DNA from: Kibdelosporangium sp. MJ126-NF4
GTDB taxonomy: Bacteria; Actinomycetota; Actinomycetes; Mycobacteriales; Pseudonocardiaceae
Length of the DNA: 64,000 nt
NCBI RefSeq assembly: GCF_000826545.1
Contig: NZ_CDME01000002.1
Span: 124,001 to 188,000 of the forward strand
Reading direction: 5' to 3'
Shown here: in pieces, positions 56,201 to 64,000 of the stretch
Layout: every line of letters begins with the position of its first letter
Numbering within the stretch: position 1 is the first letter of the stretch
The notes under the pieces: generated by a model
Databases searched by the model: none
Seen by the model: the letters and a program-made list of their open reading frames with translations, nothing else
Told to the model about the DNA's origin: nothing
Translations under genes and position numbers: made by a program

Positions 56201-57949
56201 TGTCTGCACAGCGGTTTCTTCGCCATGGCAGCCGCGACGCCGGAGAACCTGGCGGTGATCGACGCCGAGACGTGTACCTATGGCGAGCTGGCCGATCGTG
56301 CGCTGCGGGTGGCCGCGGCCTTGGTGGCGCAGGGGATCAAGCCCGGTGACTCGGTCGGCGTCACGATGCCCAAGGGGGCTGACCAGGTGGTCGCGGTCCT
56401 CGGCGTGCTGGCCGCGGGAGCCGCGTACGTGCCGATCGGAGTGGACCAGCCCCAGGCCCGCGCCGAGCGCATCGCCGCACTCGCTGGTGTGCAGACCATC
56501 CTCGGGCCGGGGCCGCTGCCCACCGCCGAGCCGCTGAGCGGGCCGGTCGGCACCGACGAGGACCAGCTCGCGTACATCCTCTTCACCTCCGGCTCGACCG
56601 GTGAACCGAAAGGCGTCGAGGTTCCCCACCGGGCAGCGATGTCCACGATCGACGACCTGACCGGCCGGTTCGGGATCGGACCGGCCGACCGGACCCTCGC
56701 ACTGTCCGCTTTGGACTTCGACCTGTCGGTGTTCGACCTGTTCGCGCCGCTGTCGACCGGCGGCGCGGTGGTCATGGTCGCCGACGACCGCCGGGACGCG
56801 ACAGCGTGGGCCGAACTCGTCGCGGCCCACCAGGTCACGATCCTCAACTGCGTTCCTCAACTGCTGGACATGCTGCTGTCCTCCGGTGTCGCCCTGGGGA
56901 CGTCCTTGCGCGCGGTCCTGCTGGGCGGCGACTGGGTGGGCGTGGACCTGCCGGGCAGGCTCACCGACGCGGTACCGGGATGTCGGTTCGCCGGACTCGG
57001 CGGGACGACCGAGACCGCGATCCACTCGACGATCTGCGAGGTCGACGGCCCGGTCCCGGCCGACTGGAAGGCCGTGCCGTACGGGACTCCACTGCGGGGC
57101 GTGCGCTGCCGTGTCGTGGACGTACTCGGCCGGGACTGCCCGGACTGGGTCGCCGGGGAGTTGTGGATCGGCGGCGACGGCGTGGCCCGCGGCTACCGGG
57201 GCGACCCCGACCGGACCGCGGACAGGTTTGTCGAGCATGACGGTCTGCGCTGGTACCGGACCGGCGACCTGGCCCGTTACCGCGGCGACGGGACGCTGGA
57301 GTTCCTCGGTCGCCGGGACAACCAGGTCAAGATTCGCGGCTTCCGGATCGAGCTGGGCGAAGTGGAAGCCGCTCTGCTGTCGGATCCGGATGTCACGGCT
57401 GCGGTCGCAGTGGTCGTCAGTGGTGCGCTGGCCGCCGGGATCGTGACCACGCAGGCCGATGTCGCCACGATCAAGGACCGTGTGCGGACAGCGGTGCCCG
57501 CGCACATGGTGCCGGAGCGGATCGTGCTCCTCGACCGGGTTCCGTTGACAGCCAACGGGAAGGTCGACCGCAGGGCGGTCGAAGCGGCCGTGCGGACGGT
57601 CGAACCCGGCGTCGGGCCCGCGCCCAGCACTCCGCTGGAACGAGTGGTCGAGCGGGTCTGGTGTGAGGTGCTCGGTGTCGACTCGGTCGGCGCGGACCGG
57701 GAGTTCTTCGCGGTCGGCGGGGATTCGGTGCTCGCCACCGCGATCGTCGCGCTGCTGCGGTCCACTCTGGACACGCGGTCGATCTCGGTCCGGTCGTTGT
57801 TCGCCGCGCCGACGATCGCGGGCTTCGCGGCGAACCTGGCTCGCGGCCAGGAGAACCCGGGCCGTCTTGAGGCCGTTGCCGAGTTGTTCTGGCAGATCGA
57901 GGCAATGACAGACGACGAGGTCCGGCAGCGGGCGGGAGCGGATTCGTGA
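53276..57949 (+). CDS. salicylate synthase-ArCP-Cy-A-PCP fusion NRPS
   Basis: A 1557-residue fusion. Residues ~1-425 are an MbtI/Irp9-type salicylate synthase that turns chorismate into salicylate: Lys175 in LQKAILSR, STQPLAGTRELTG, DPKEIFEHAISVRLAQ, and WLRAGAGVV with ETCEKL. An aryl carrier domain follows with Ser464 (GLESIAL). A heterocyclisation domain has D654xxxxD659xxS662, the Cy motif. An adenylation domain has FTSGSTGEPKG near 1102; its hand-read pocket DLFNLGLIHK is close to the Cys code DLYNLSLIWK. A carrier ends the protein with Ser1484. The product would be a hydroxyphenyl-thiazoline thioester. The ATG at 53276 has no strong ribosome site. It overlaps the next gene (GTGA). Confidence 0.93.
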   Translation: MTTALDPLLTAAALARRATPPFIVYERDRQWAFASGARAELRMNRHGITLSTASAERRVPVGDDPLQQVSRLLQDLPMPAWRAYGWAGFELSMLLQGMADRLGDETLMHLVIPQHEVIIGPCGVELSGLADLDDLEIGSWARPATELEIALDRDESYLTGVAHLVGEIQAGRLQKAILSRVVPVPGELDLAATYVAGRRGNTPARSFLLDLGGLRATGFSPETVVEVAADGWVSTQPLAGTRELTGDPVADLARRVELLGDPKEIFEHAISVRLAQDELLGICCPDSVRVDEFMTVRERGSVQHLASRASGRLAVANNAWHAFAALFPAITASGVPKRAAIEAISRLEQRRGLYSGAVLALDSDGALDAALVLRTVFNQDGRTWLRAGAGVVAMSTPEREWVETCEKLRSISRFLVPRDQGGLNVSDQPDLTAAGLRRTAAELTEEDVDSIDPDTNLFALGLESIALMNLVSTWRRAGIEVNFAELAENPTLGAWEKLLAERRPVSPAAEVPEDETAAGGDEFPLAVLQHAYWIGRSTGQRLGGVAAHLYTEFDGSDVDQDRLRQALERLVERHDMLRVVITDNGRQRVAETSGWRGLTVHDLREAPAAEGERRLAEIRDVNSHQMLDIENGEVFATALSLLPDGRSRLHVDVDMVAADAVSYRIMLADLATFYATPDADLPRPRYSYRQYREAHPQSRREAAAKAQEWWQHRLSTLPGAPDLPRAIQNGDRPPRVARRAIHLSAAERDALAEAARTHGLTTAMAVATAFAETIGAWSSESRFLLNVPLFDREPLHEDVGRIVGDFTSSVLLEIDLSQPAVFADRVRRVQSRMHSDTAHAEYSGVEVLRDLTRARGEQVLAPVVFTSALNLGELFAPSVQDKFGTPAWIISQGPQVLLDAQVTELGGGLLVNWDSRDDEFADGVVDAMFDAFAALIKRLAADPEAWIAPVPELALATQRERREEINTTDAPRSHQCLHSGFFAMAAATPENLAVIDAETCTYGELADRALRVAAALVAQGIKPGDSVGVTMPKGADQVVAVLGVLAAGAAYVPIGVDQPQARAERIAALAGVQTILGPGPLPTAEPLSGPVGTDEDQLAYILFTSGSTGEPKGVEVPHRAAMSTIDDLTGRFGIGPADRTLALSALDFDLSVFDLFAPLSTGGAVVMVADDRRDATAWAELVAAHQVTILNCVPQLLDMLLSSGVALGTSLRAVLLGGDWVGVDLPGRLTDAVPGCRFAGLGGTTETAIHSTICEVDGPVPADWKAVPYGTPLRGVRCRVVDVLGRDCPDWVAGELWIGGDGVARGYRGDPDRTADRFVEHDGLRWYRTGDLARYRGDGTLEFLGRRDNQVKIRGFRIELGEVEAALLSDPDVTAAVAVVVSGALAAGIVTTQADVATIKDRVRTAVPAHMVPERIVLLDRVPLTANGKVDRRAVEAAVRTVEPGVGPAPSTPLERVVERVWCEVLGVDSVGADREFFAVGGDSVLATAIVALLRSTLDTRSISVRSLFAAPTIAGFAANLARGQENPGRLEAVAELFWQIEAMTDDEVRQRAGADS

Positions 57950-59556
57950 CCGACGCACTGATCGACGGCGTGGTCGGATGGCCGACCGAGACCGCCGCCG
58001 AGTACCGGGCGCAGGGCTTCTGGCGCGGTGACACCTTCGGACAGCTGCTCAGCGACTGGGCCGAGCGATACGGTGACTCGATCGCCGTGGTGTCAGGCGT
58101 GCAGCGGGTCAGCTATCGCGAGCTCGACCAGCGGGCGAACGTGCTCGCCGCCGGTTTGCTGGACCGCGGCATCCAGCCTGGTGACCGGATGGTCGTGCAG
58201 TTGCCCAACATCACTGAGTTCGTGGTGCTGTTCTTCGCCATGGCCCGTGTCGGCGCGGTCCCGGTGATGGCACTGCCCGCGCACCGACGCGCGGAGATCG
58301 CGCACCTCGCGGCGTTGTCGGAGGCCGTCGGGTACGTGATTCCCGACGTGCGTCTGGGTTTCGACTTCCGGACCCTCGCGGCCGAGGTCGACGTCCGGGA
58401 CGTGTTCGTGGTCGGCGATCCAGGCCCGTACACCGCCTTGGCCGACGTCGCCGGGGATCCCCTGCGGGACATGCCCGATGTGGACCCGTCGTCGGTCGCG
58501 GTCCTGCTGATCTCGGGCGGAACGACCGGCCGTCCGAAGCTGATCCCTCGCACCCACGACGACTACGCCTACAACGCCCGAGCAAGCGCGGACGTCTGCC
58601 AGTTGACAGCTGACGACCGCTACCTGGTCACGCTGCCGATCGCACACAACTTCCCGCTGGCGTGTCCGGGAATCCTCGGCACACTCGGTGTCGGCGGGAC
58701 TGTCGTGATGGCCCCGGCACCGAGCGCGGAGGTCGGTTTCGCGTTGGTGGACCGGGAGAAAATCACCATCACCGCCCTCGTGCCGCCGCTGGCCGGAATG
58801 TGGACCTATGAAGCCGAACACTCCGCGGCCGACCGGTCGAGCCTGCGGCTGCTGCAGGTGGGTGGCGCGAAGCTGAACGCCGACCTCGCGCGGCGCATCC
58901 CCGCGGCGCTCGGATGCGAGCTCCAGCAGGTGTTCGGCATGGCCGAGGGCCTGCTCAACTACACCCGGCCCGATGACTGTGCCGAGTTGGTCGAGACCAC
59001 CCAGGGCAGGCCGCTCAGCCCAGCGGACGAGATCCGCGTGGTCGACTCCGCCGGTGAGGACGTCACGCCGGGCGAAGTCGGTGAGTTGCTGACACGGGGC
59101 CCGTACACGCTGCGCGGCTACTACCGGGCCGTCGACTACAACGCCACGGCGTTCACCCCGGACGGCTTCTTCTGCACGGGAGACCTGGTCCGGCAGTTGC
59201 CCAGTGGGCACCTGGTGGTGGAGGGCCGCATCAAGGACGTGATCAACCGCGGCGGCGAGAAGGTCCCGGCAGGTGAACTGGAGGAACTGCTGCTCACACA
59301 TCCCGGAGTCGCCCAGGCCGCCGCCGTCGGCCTGCCCGACGACACCCTCGGTGAACTGGTGTGCGCGGTCATCGTGCCGACGGCAGAGGGACCGCCGAAG
59401 CTCAAAGCACTCAAGGCACACCTCACCGAGCACGGCCTCGCGCGGTTCAAGCAGCCGGACAAGCTCGTCGTTCTCGACGACCTCCCGCTGACCGCCGTCG
59501 GCAAGATCAGCAAACGAGACCTGGTGGACGGGTTGATCAGGAGGGCGAACCCGTGA
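57946..59556 (+). CDS. salicyl-AMP ligase (MbtA/YbtE/EntE type)
   Basis: A 536-residue stand-alone adenylating enzyme that should activate salicylate and load it onto the aryl carrier of the preceding protein. Motifs: ISGGTTGRPKLIPRTHDDY (A3), LPIAHNFPLACPG, which is characteristic of aryl-acid ligases, and GRIKDVINRGGEKV (A8) with the catalytic Lys in GKISKRDL. Salicylate rather than 2,3-dihydroxybenzoate is inferred from the fused salicylate synthase and the absence of entA/entB-like genes. The GTG at 57946 overlaps the NRPS stop, and its stop overlaps the next GTG. Confidence 0.93.
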   Translation: MTDALIDGVVGWPTETAAEYRAQGFWRGDTFGQLLSDWAERYGDSIAVVSGVQRVSYRELDQRANVLAAGLLDRGIQPGDRMVVQLPNITEFVVLFFAMARVGAVPVMALPAHRRAEIAHLAALSEAVGYVIPDVRLGFDFRTLAAEVDVRDVFVVGDPGPYTALADVAGDPLRDMPDVDPSSVAVLLISGGTTGRPKLIPRTHDDYAYNARASADVCQLTADDRYLVTLPIAHNFPLACPGILGTLGVGGTVVMAPAPSAEVGFALVDREKITITALVPPLAGMWTYEAEHSAADRSSLRLLQVGGAKLNADLARRIPAALGCELQQVFGMAEGLLNYTRPDDCAELVETTQGRPLSPADEIRVVDSAGEDVTPGEVGELLTRGPYTLRGYYRAVDYNATAFTPDGFFCTGDLVRQLPSGHLVVEGRIKDVINRGGEKVPAGELEELLLTHPGVAQAAAVGLPDDTLGELVCAVIVPTAEGPPKLKALKAHLTEHGLARFKQPDKLVVLDDLPLTAVGKISKRDLVDGLIRRANP

Positions 59557-62500
59557 GCAACGAGACCGATGTCGCCGCGCTGCGACGCGAGCTGCTGCGC
59601 CGGGCATTGGCCGAGCGTGACCTCGCCGAGTCCGCTGAGTCCACTGTAGACACAGCGGTCAGCGGGCGGACCGAGTACCCGCTCTCGGCGGGGCAACGTC
59701 GGATGTGGGCGCTGCAACAGCTCGACCCGCACTCCGCGGGCTACAACATCCGCATCGCGGTCGACCTGCACGGCCCGCTCGACTACGAGCGCTTGGTCAA
59801 CGCATTGCACACCGTGGTCGCGAGGCACGACATCCTGCGCACGACCTACCGGATGGGCGAGGACGACCACGTCACGCAGGTCGTGCACCCGCACCTGCCA
59901 CCCGCGGTCGACCATCTGGAGGGCAACGCCGACGAACTGTGCCGCGATCTCGCCGCCCAGCCGTTCGACCTGGCCACGGCCTCACCGCTGCGGCTGCGCG
60001 TGATCACGACCGGACCGGAAGCCGCCACGCTGATCGTCGTCGCCCACCACATCGCGTGGGACGACAGCACATCCGCCGTGTTCTTCGGCGAACTCATGGC
60101 CATCTACCGGCAGCCGGAGGCCACGCTGCCACGGCCCCGGCAGTTCGCGGACATCGCGTTGACACCGGCCAAGCCCGACAGCGTCGACTACTGGCGAACC
60201 GCGCTGGACCCGTTGCCGGACCTGCTCGACCTGCCCACACTCACCGGCGTCGACCGCGCGGCCGGAGGACACGACCAGTCCCGGCCGATGCGACCCGGTG
60301 CCGCGCGGCGGATCCGAGACCTCGCCCGCCAGGAAGGCGCGTCCACGTTCATGGTGCTGCTCGCCGCTGTGACGGCACTGCTGCACCGCTACACCGGATC
60401 ACGCGACCTGCTCATCGGCGCACCCGTGGTGAACCGGGACATGGACGGCGGCGACGAGGCCATCGGTTACCTCGGCAACACGATCGCGCTGCGGATGCTG
60501 GTCGACGGCAGCGACACCTTCGGCACGCTGCTGGCCCGCGCCAAGCAGGCCTGCCTGGCCGGATACACCCACCAGGACTCGGATCTCGACGACGTCGCCC
60601 GCGTCGCCGACCCCGAGCGCACCCGTGGCGGCGCGGGACTGTTCAACGTGGTGCTGTCGCTGCGCACCTCGGTCCTGGAGCCGTTCCGTGCGGCCGGGTT
60701 CACCGCCACGCGCAGGCACGTTCCCGGTGACGACGCGCGGTTCGACCTCACCCTCGCCGTGGAGACCGACGGCGAAGACCTTGCCGTCGAAGCCAACCAC
60801 CCGAAGGCCACCGACTCGGTCGACCTGGTCAGCCGGTTGCTGGCGCACTTCGATGTCCTGCTCGACGCCGCACTGGCCCGGCCGGACCAGCCGATCGGTG
60901 ACATCGACCTGCTGACCGAGGTCCCGTCCGGCTGGAACGACACATCGGCACCGGCCGAAACCAGGCTCCTGCCCGATCTGTTCACCGCACAGGCGACCCG
61001 GACTCCCGACGCCACAGCCGTGCTGGCCGATGGCGAACGACTGACGTACCGCGAGCTGGACGAGCGGTCGAACCGCCTCGCCCGGCTGCTGATCGCCCGC
61101 GGAATCGGCCCGGAATCCACCGTCGCCCTGTCCGTGCCACGTTCGGTCGACATGGTCACCGCGGTCCTGGCCGTGACCAAGGCAGGTGGGGCGTATGTGC
61201 CGGTGGATCCGGACTATCCAGCCGACCGCGTCCGGTTCATGCTCAGCGACGCCCAACCCGTACTCGTACTGACCCCGGCCGTCCTGCTCGACACGCCGCT
61301 CGACGGGTACGCGCCCGACGCGATCACCGACGCGGACCGGACCACGCCGCTCCTACCGGACCACCCGGCGTACGTCATCTACACCTCCGGCTCGACGGGT
61401 GTCCCCAAAGGTGTCGTGGTGTCCCACCGTGCCCTGAGCAACCACCTTGCCTGGTCGTTGCGCCGGTTCACCGGGCTGGCAGGGCACACGCTGACGCATT
61501 CGTCGATCTCGTTCGACTTCACGGTGACGCCGCTGTTCGGCACGTTGATCGCGGGCGGCACCCTGGAACTGTGCGCGCCGGAGGCGATCGGCGACGCCGC
61601 TGGTGCGGCGACGTTCCTCAAGATCACCCCGAGCCACCTGCCGCTGCTGCCGTCGGTCCGGTTCGCCGACCGCCGCCAGCGGACGCTCGTCATCGCCGGG
61701 GAGGCGTTGCGGGGTGAGGCACTGTCCGGCTGGAGCCCCGACGGCCCGATAGACGTGATCAACGAGTACGGCCCGACTGAGACCACCGTCGGCTGCCTGC
61801 TCCACGACATCGACGGCCCAGCCCCGGACGGCCCAGTCCCCGTGGGTTTCCCGGTCGACAACACCACGTGCCACGTCCTGGACGGCAGGCTGCGGCCCGT
61901 TCCCGTGGGTGTCGCGGGGGAGTTGTACGTCGGCGGGGTGCAGTTGGCCCGTGGCTATCTGCACAGGCCGGGGCTGACCGCGACGCGGTTCGTGGCCAGT
62001 CCGTTAGGGCAGGGCGAGCGGCTGTACCGGACCGGTGACCGGGTCCGCCGGGTGGCCTCCGGTGCGATCGAGTTCCTCGGCCGCACCGACGACCAGGTCA
62101 AGATCCGCGGGTTCCGGGTGGAACCGGGCGAGATCGAGTCCGTGCTGCTGCGGCACGCTGATGTGGCGCAAGCGGTCGTGGTCGCGCGCACCGACGCGCC
62201 GAGCGGTGTGTACCTCGCCGGATACGTTGTGCTGTCCGGTGACACCGAACCGGACATGCGTGCGCACGTGGCCGCCGAGCTACCGGAGCACATGGTGCCG
62301 TCGGTGTTCATGGTGCTCGACGCGCTGCCGCTGTCCCCGTCGGGCAAGGTCGAACGCCGGTCGCTGCCCGCACCGCGCCCGGCCGACACCGGCAGCGGTC
62401 GTGCTCCGGCGAACGACGTCGAGCGCACCCTGGCCACCCTGTTCGCGGAGGTGCTGAACCTCGATTCGGTGGCTGTGGACATGTCGTTCTTCGAGTTGGG

Positions 62501-64000
62501 TGGCGACAGCATCGTGTCCATCCGGCTGGTTCGCCGGGCTCGGCAAGCCGGTCTGCGGATCACGCCGAGGGACGTGTTCGCCCATCGCACGGTCGAAAAA
62601 CTCGCGGCCGTCACGCAGGTGGACGCGAAGCCCGAGGCCGACACCACCGGGTCCGGCCGGGTGGAGCCGACACCGATCATGCGATCCTTCGCCGCACGTG
62701 GCCCGTGGGGCGACAGGCACCGCATGTCGATTGTCCTCAACGGACCTTCTCCCGTGGACCCCGAACGGCTGGAACGCGCGGTCCAGGCGATTCTGGATCG
62801 GCACGACTCGCTGCGGGCACACGTGCGCGAGGGCGCGTTGGAATTCCGGGACACAGCGCTGGCCACGTCGGTCATCCGCCGCGCTGACAGCCAGGATGTC
62901 AGTGCGGAACTGGAGAGGGCGGCCCGGGAACTGTCCCTTACGGACGGTGTCGTGCTGAAGGTCGTCTGGTTCGAGTCCCAGGTGCTCGTGGTCGCGCACC
63001 ACCTGGTCGTCGACGGCGTGTCCTGGCGGGTGTTCGTCGAGGACCTCGCCGACGCGTACGCGGGCCGCGAGCTGGCACCGGTGCCCACGTCGTTCCGCCG
63101 TTGGGCGAAAGGACTGGCGGACAACGCCTCCGGCCGATCCACCGAGCTGGAGATCTGGCGAGCACTGCTCGACGGGCCGGGCGCCGTGCTCGGTCGACGC
63201 GCGATGGATCCGCGACGCGACACGTGGGCCACCGTGCGAACCCACACGGTCCGAGTCGAACCCGACGTCACCGACGCCGTGCTCACGACCGTCCCGGCGG
63301 CGTTCTTCGCCGGTATCGACGACATCCTGCTGGCCGCGCTCAGCGTGGCCGTGCGTGAACCCGTGCTCGTCCTGCTGGAGCGACACGGCCGGGAGCAGTC
63401 GGCGGTACCCGGTGCGGATCTGTCCCGAACGATGGGCTGGTTCACCAGCCAGCACCCGGTCCGGCTGGACGCCTCCGGGCTCGATGCCGACGACGCACTG
63501 GCCGGTGGCCCGGCCGCGGGCGCGGCGGTCAGGAAAGTCAAGGAACACCTGCGTTCGCTGCCGGACAACGGCATCGGCTTCGGAGTCCTGCGCCACCTGC
63601 ATCCGGAATCCGCGGCGCGGCTGGCCGTCCTGCCGGAACCGCAGCTCGGCTTCAACTACCTCGGCCGATTCGACGCGGCAGGCGGCGACTGGGCCGTGGC
63701 GGCGGGCGGACTGAGCGCCGCGTACGACGACGACATGGCATTGCCCGCCGGGCTGGTGGTCAACGCCATCACCGAGGACACCCCGGACGGGCCTGTCCTG
63801 ACAGCGCACTGGATGTACGCCTCCGAAGTGTTCGACCACGCCACGGTGAGTTCCCTGGCTGGGCGGTGGGTGGCCGCGCTGCGTGGGTTGGCGCGGCACG
63901 CCCACGGACCGGGGGCAGGCGGACGCACGCCCTCGGACGTCTCACTGGTGTCGGTGAACCAGCGACAGCTGGATGCCCTCGAGGCGAAGTGGAAGCGCGG
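59553..64000 (+). CDS. NRPS, C-A-T-E module, 3' end outside window
   Basis: At least 1482 codons, still open at the window end. It starts with GTG at 59553, overlapping the ligase stop (GTGA). The condensation domain (~40-450) has HHIAWDD where HHxxxDG is usual. The adenylation domain (~475-930) has YTSGSTGVPKG and a hand-read pocket DFTKVAEVGK, nearest to the Asn code DLTKLGEVGK. The carrier has Ser986 (ELGGDSIVS). An epimerisation domain (~1030 on) has HHLVVDGVSWRV, MGWFTSQHPV and FNYLGRFD. It should add a D-configured, Asn-like residue to the salicyl-thiazoline. More modules probably follow beyond the window. Confidence 0.93.
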   Translation, partial: MSNETDVAALRRELLRRALAERDLAESAESTVDTAVSGRTEYPLSAGQRRMWALQQLDPHSAGYNIRIAVDLHGPLDYERLVNALHTVVARHDILRTTYRMGEDDHVTQVVHPHLPPAVDHLEGNADELCRDLAAQPFDLATASPLRLRVITTGPEAATLIVVAHHIAWDDSTSAVFFGELMAIYRQPEATLPRPRQFADIALTPAKPDSVDYWRTALDPLPDLLDLPTLTGVDRAAGGHDQSRPMRPGAARRIRDLARQEGASTFMVLLAAVTALLHRYTGSRDLLIGAPVVNRDMDGGDEAIGYLGNTIALRMLVDGSDTFGTLLARAKQACLAGYTHQDSDLDDVARVADPERTRGGAGLFNVVLSLRTSVLEPFRAAGFTATRRHVPGDDARFDLTLAVETDGEDLAVEANHPKATDSVDLVSRLLAHFDVLLDAALARPDQPIGDIDLLTEVPSGWNDTSAPAETRLLPDLFTAQATRTPDATAVLADGERLTYRELDERSNRLARLLIARGIGPESTVALSVPRSVDMVTAVLAVTKAGGAYVPVDPDYPADRVRFMLSDAQPVLVLTPAVLLDTPLDGYAPDAITDADRTTPLLPDHPAYVIYTSGSTGVPKGVVVSHRALSNHLAWSLRRFTGLAGHTLTHSSISFDFTVTPLFGTLIAGGTLELCAPEAIGDAAGAATFLKITPSHLPLLPSVRFADRRQRTLVIAGEALRGEALSGWSPDGPIDVINEYGPTETTVGCLLHDIDGPAPDGPVPVGFPVDNTTCHVLDGRLRPVPVGVAGELYVGGVQLARGYLHRPGLTATRFVASPLGQGERLYRTGDRVRRVASGAIEFLGRTDDQVKIRGFRVEPGEIESVLLRHADVAQAVVVARTDAPSGVYLAGYVVLSGDTEPDMRAHVAAELPEHMVPSVFMVLDALPLSPSGKVERRSLPAPRPADTGSGRAPANDVERTLATLFAEVLNLDSVAVDMSFFELGGDSIVSIRLVRRARQAGLRITPRDVFAHRTVEKLAAVTQVDAKPEADTTGSGRVEPTPIMRSFAARGPWGDRHRMSIVLNGPSPVDPERLERAVQAILDRHDSLRAHVREGALEFRDTALATSVIRRADSQDVSAELERAARELSLTDGVVLKVVWFESQVLVVAHHLVVDGVSWRVFVEDLADAYAGRELAPVPTSFRRWAKGLADNASGRSTELEIWRALLDGPGAVLGRRAMDPRRDTWATVRTHTVRVEPDVTDAVLTTVPAAFFAGIDDILLAALSVAVREPVLVLLERHGREQSAVPGADLSRTMGWFTSQHPVRLDASGLDADDALAGGPAAGAAVRKVKEHLRSLPDNGIGFGVLRHLHPESAARLAVLPEPQLGFNYLGRFDAAGGDWAVAAGGLSAAYDDDMALPAGLVVNAITEDTPDGPVLTAHWMYASEVFDHATVSSLAGRWVAALRGLARHAHGPGAGGRTPSDVSLVSVNQRQLDALEAKWKR

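Noticed and set aside
53492..57958. 1488-residue minus-strand frame opposite the salicylate synthase-NRPS
   Set aside because: Very long but composed of Arg/Gly/His-rich sequence without domains, while the plus frame has intact catalytic motifs throughout.
61955..63905. Two long minus-strand frames opposite the last NRPS
   Set aside because: They lie antisense to A-T-E motifs that read correctly on the plus strand; Ser/Arg-rich shadow.

Overview
The window is high-GC actinomycete DNA. Its SARP/AfsR, ECF sigma, LysR, TetR, GntR and MarR regulators, OpuC-type transporter, enolase, and giant PKS and NRPS genes suggest a Pseudonocardiales genome such as Amycolatopsis, Lentzea or Kibdelosporangium. 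That placement is inferred from gene content and style, not from a marker gene. No rRNA, tRNA, CRISPR array, insertion sequence or phage gene was recognised.

Positions 1-9720 hold small transport and enzyme modules. A SnoaL-type ECF sigma factor lies upstream of a DHA2 drug exporter and a short-chain dehydrogenase. A LysR regulator is divergent from a tightly overlapped hydrolase / flavin-dependent oxidoreductase / methyltransferase operon, with a long near-perfect inverted repeat between them. A CynX-type MFS transporter, a three-helix-bundle protein and a second methyltransferase follow.

Positions 9840-25815 look like a cryptic biosynthetic locus. It has a SARP/NB-ARC/TPR regulator, a single-module fully reducing type I PKS (KS-AT-DH-ER-KR-ACP), a patatin-like lipase, a cytochrome P450, and an A-T-R synthetase that releases its product by reduction.

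Positions 26199-47017 are mixed. They include a secreted M6-type metalloprotease, PucR-type and XRE regulators, an orphan NarL-type histidine kinase, and a secreted TNT-domain (NADase toxin-like) protein followed by two small proteins, the first a candidate immunity protein. Next come a TetR/amidase pair with a perfect operator, a WGR-DUF4132 protein, an MFS gene broken by one in-frame TGA, a GntR regulator, a quaternary-amine ABC importer and a TetR/esterase pair.

Positions 47141-50260 carry a DUF1540 protein, two MarR regulators and an enolase.

Positions 50348-64000 are the most striking part: a salicylate-capped siderophore locus. Three overlapping genes encode (1) a salicylate synthase fused to ArCP-Cy-A-PCP, (2) a salicyl-AMP ligase and (3) a C-A-T-E NRPS that runs off the window. 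Upstream lie a BlaI-family repressor, a divergent BlaR1/M56-like membrane metalloprotease, and a fold-type-I aminotransferase homologue without its catalytic lysine. Both the pseudo-aminotransferase and the NRPS operon are preceded by a TACA-N4-TGTA palindrome (BlaI/CopY-like half sites) and a DmdR/IdeR-type iron box. I infer a two-input circuit, iron plus a BlaI/M56 signal, controlling a salicyl-thiazoline siderophore and a pseudoenzyme.
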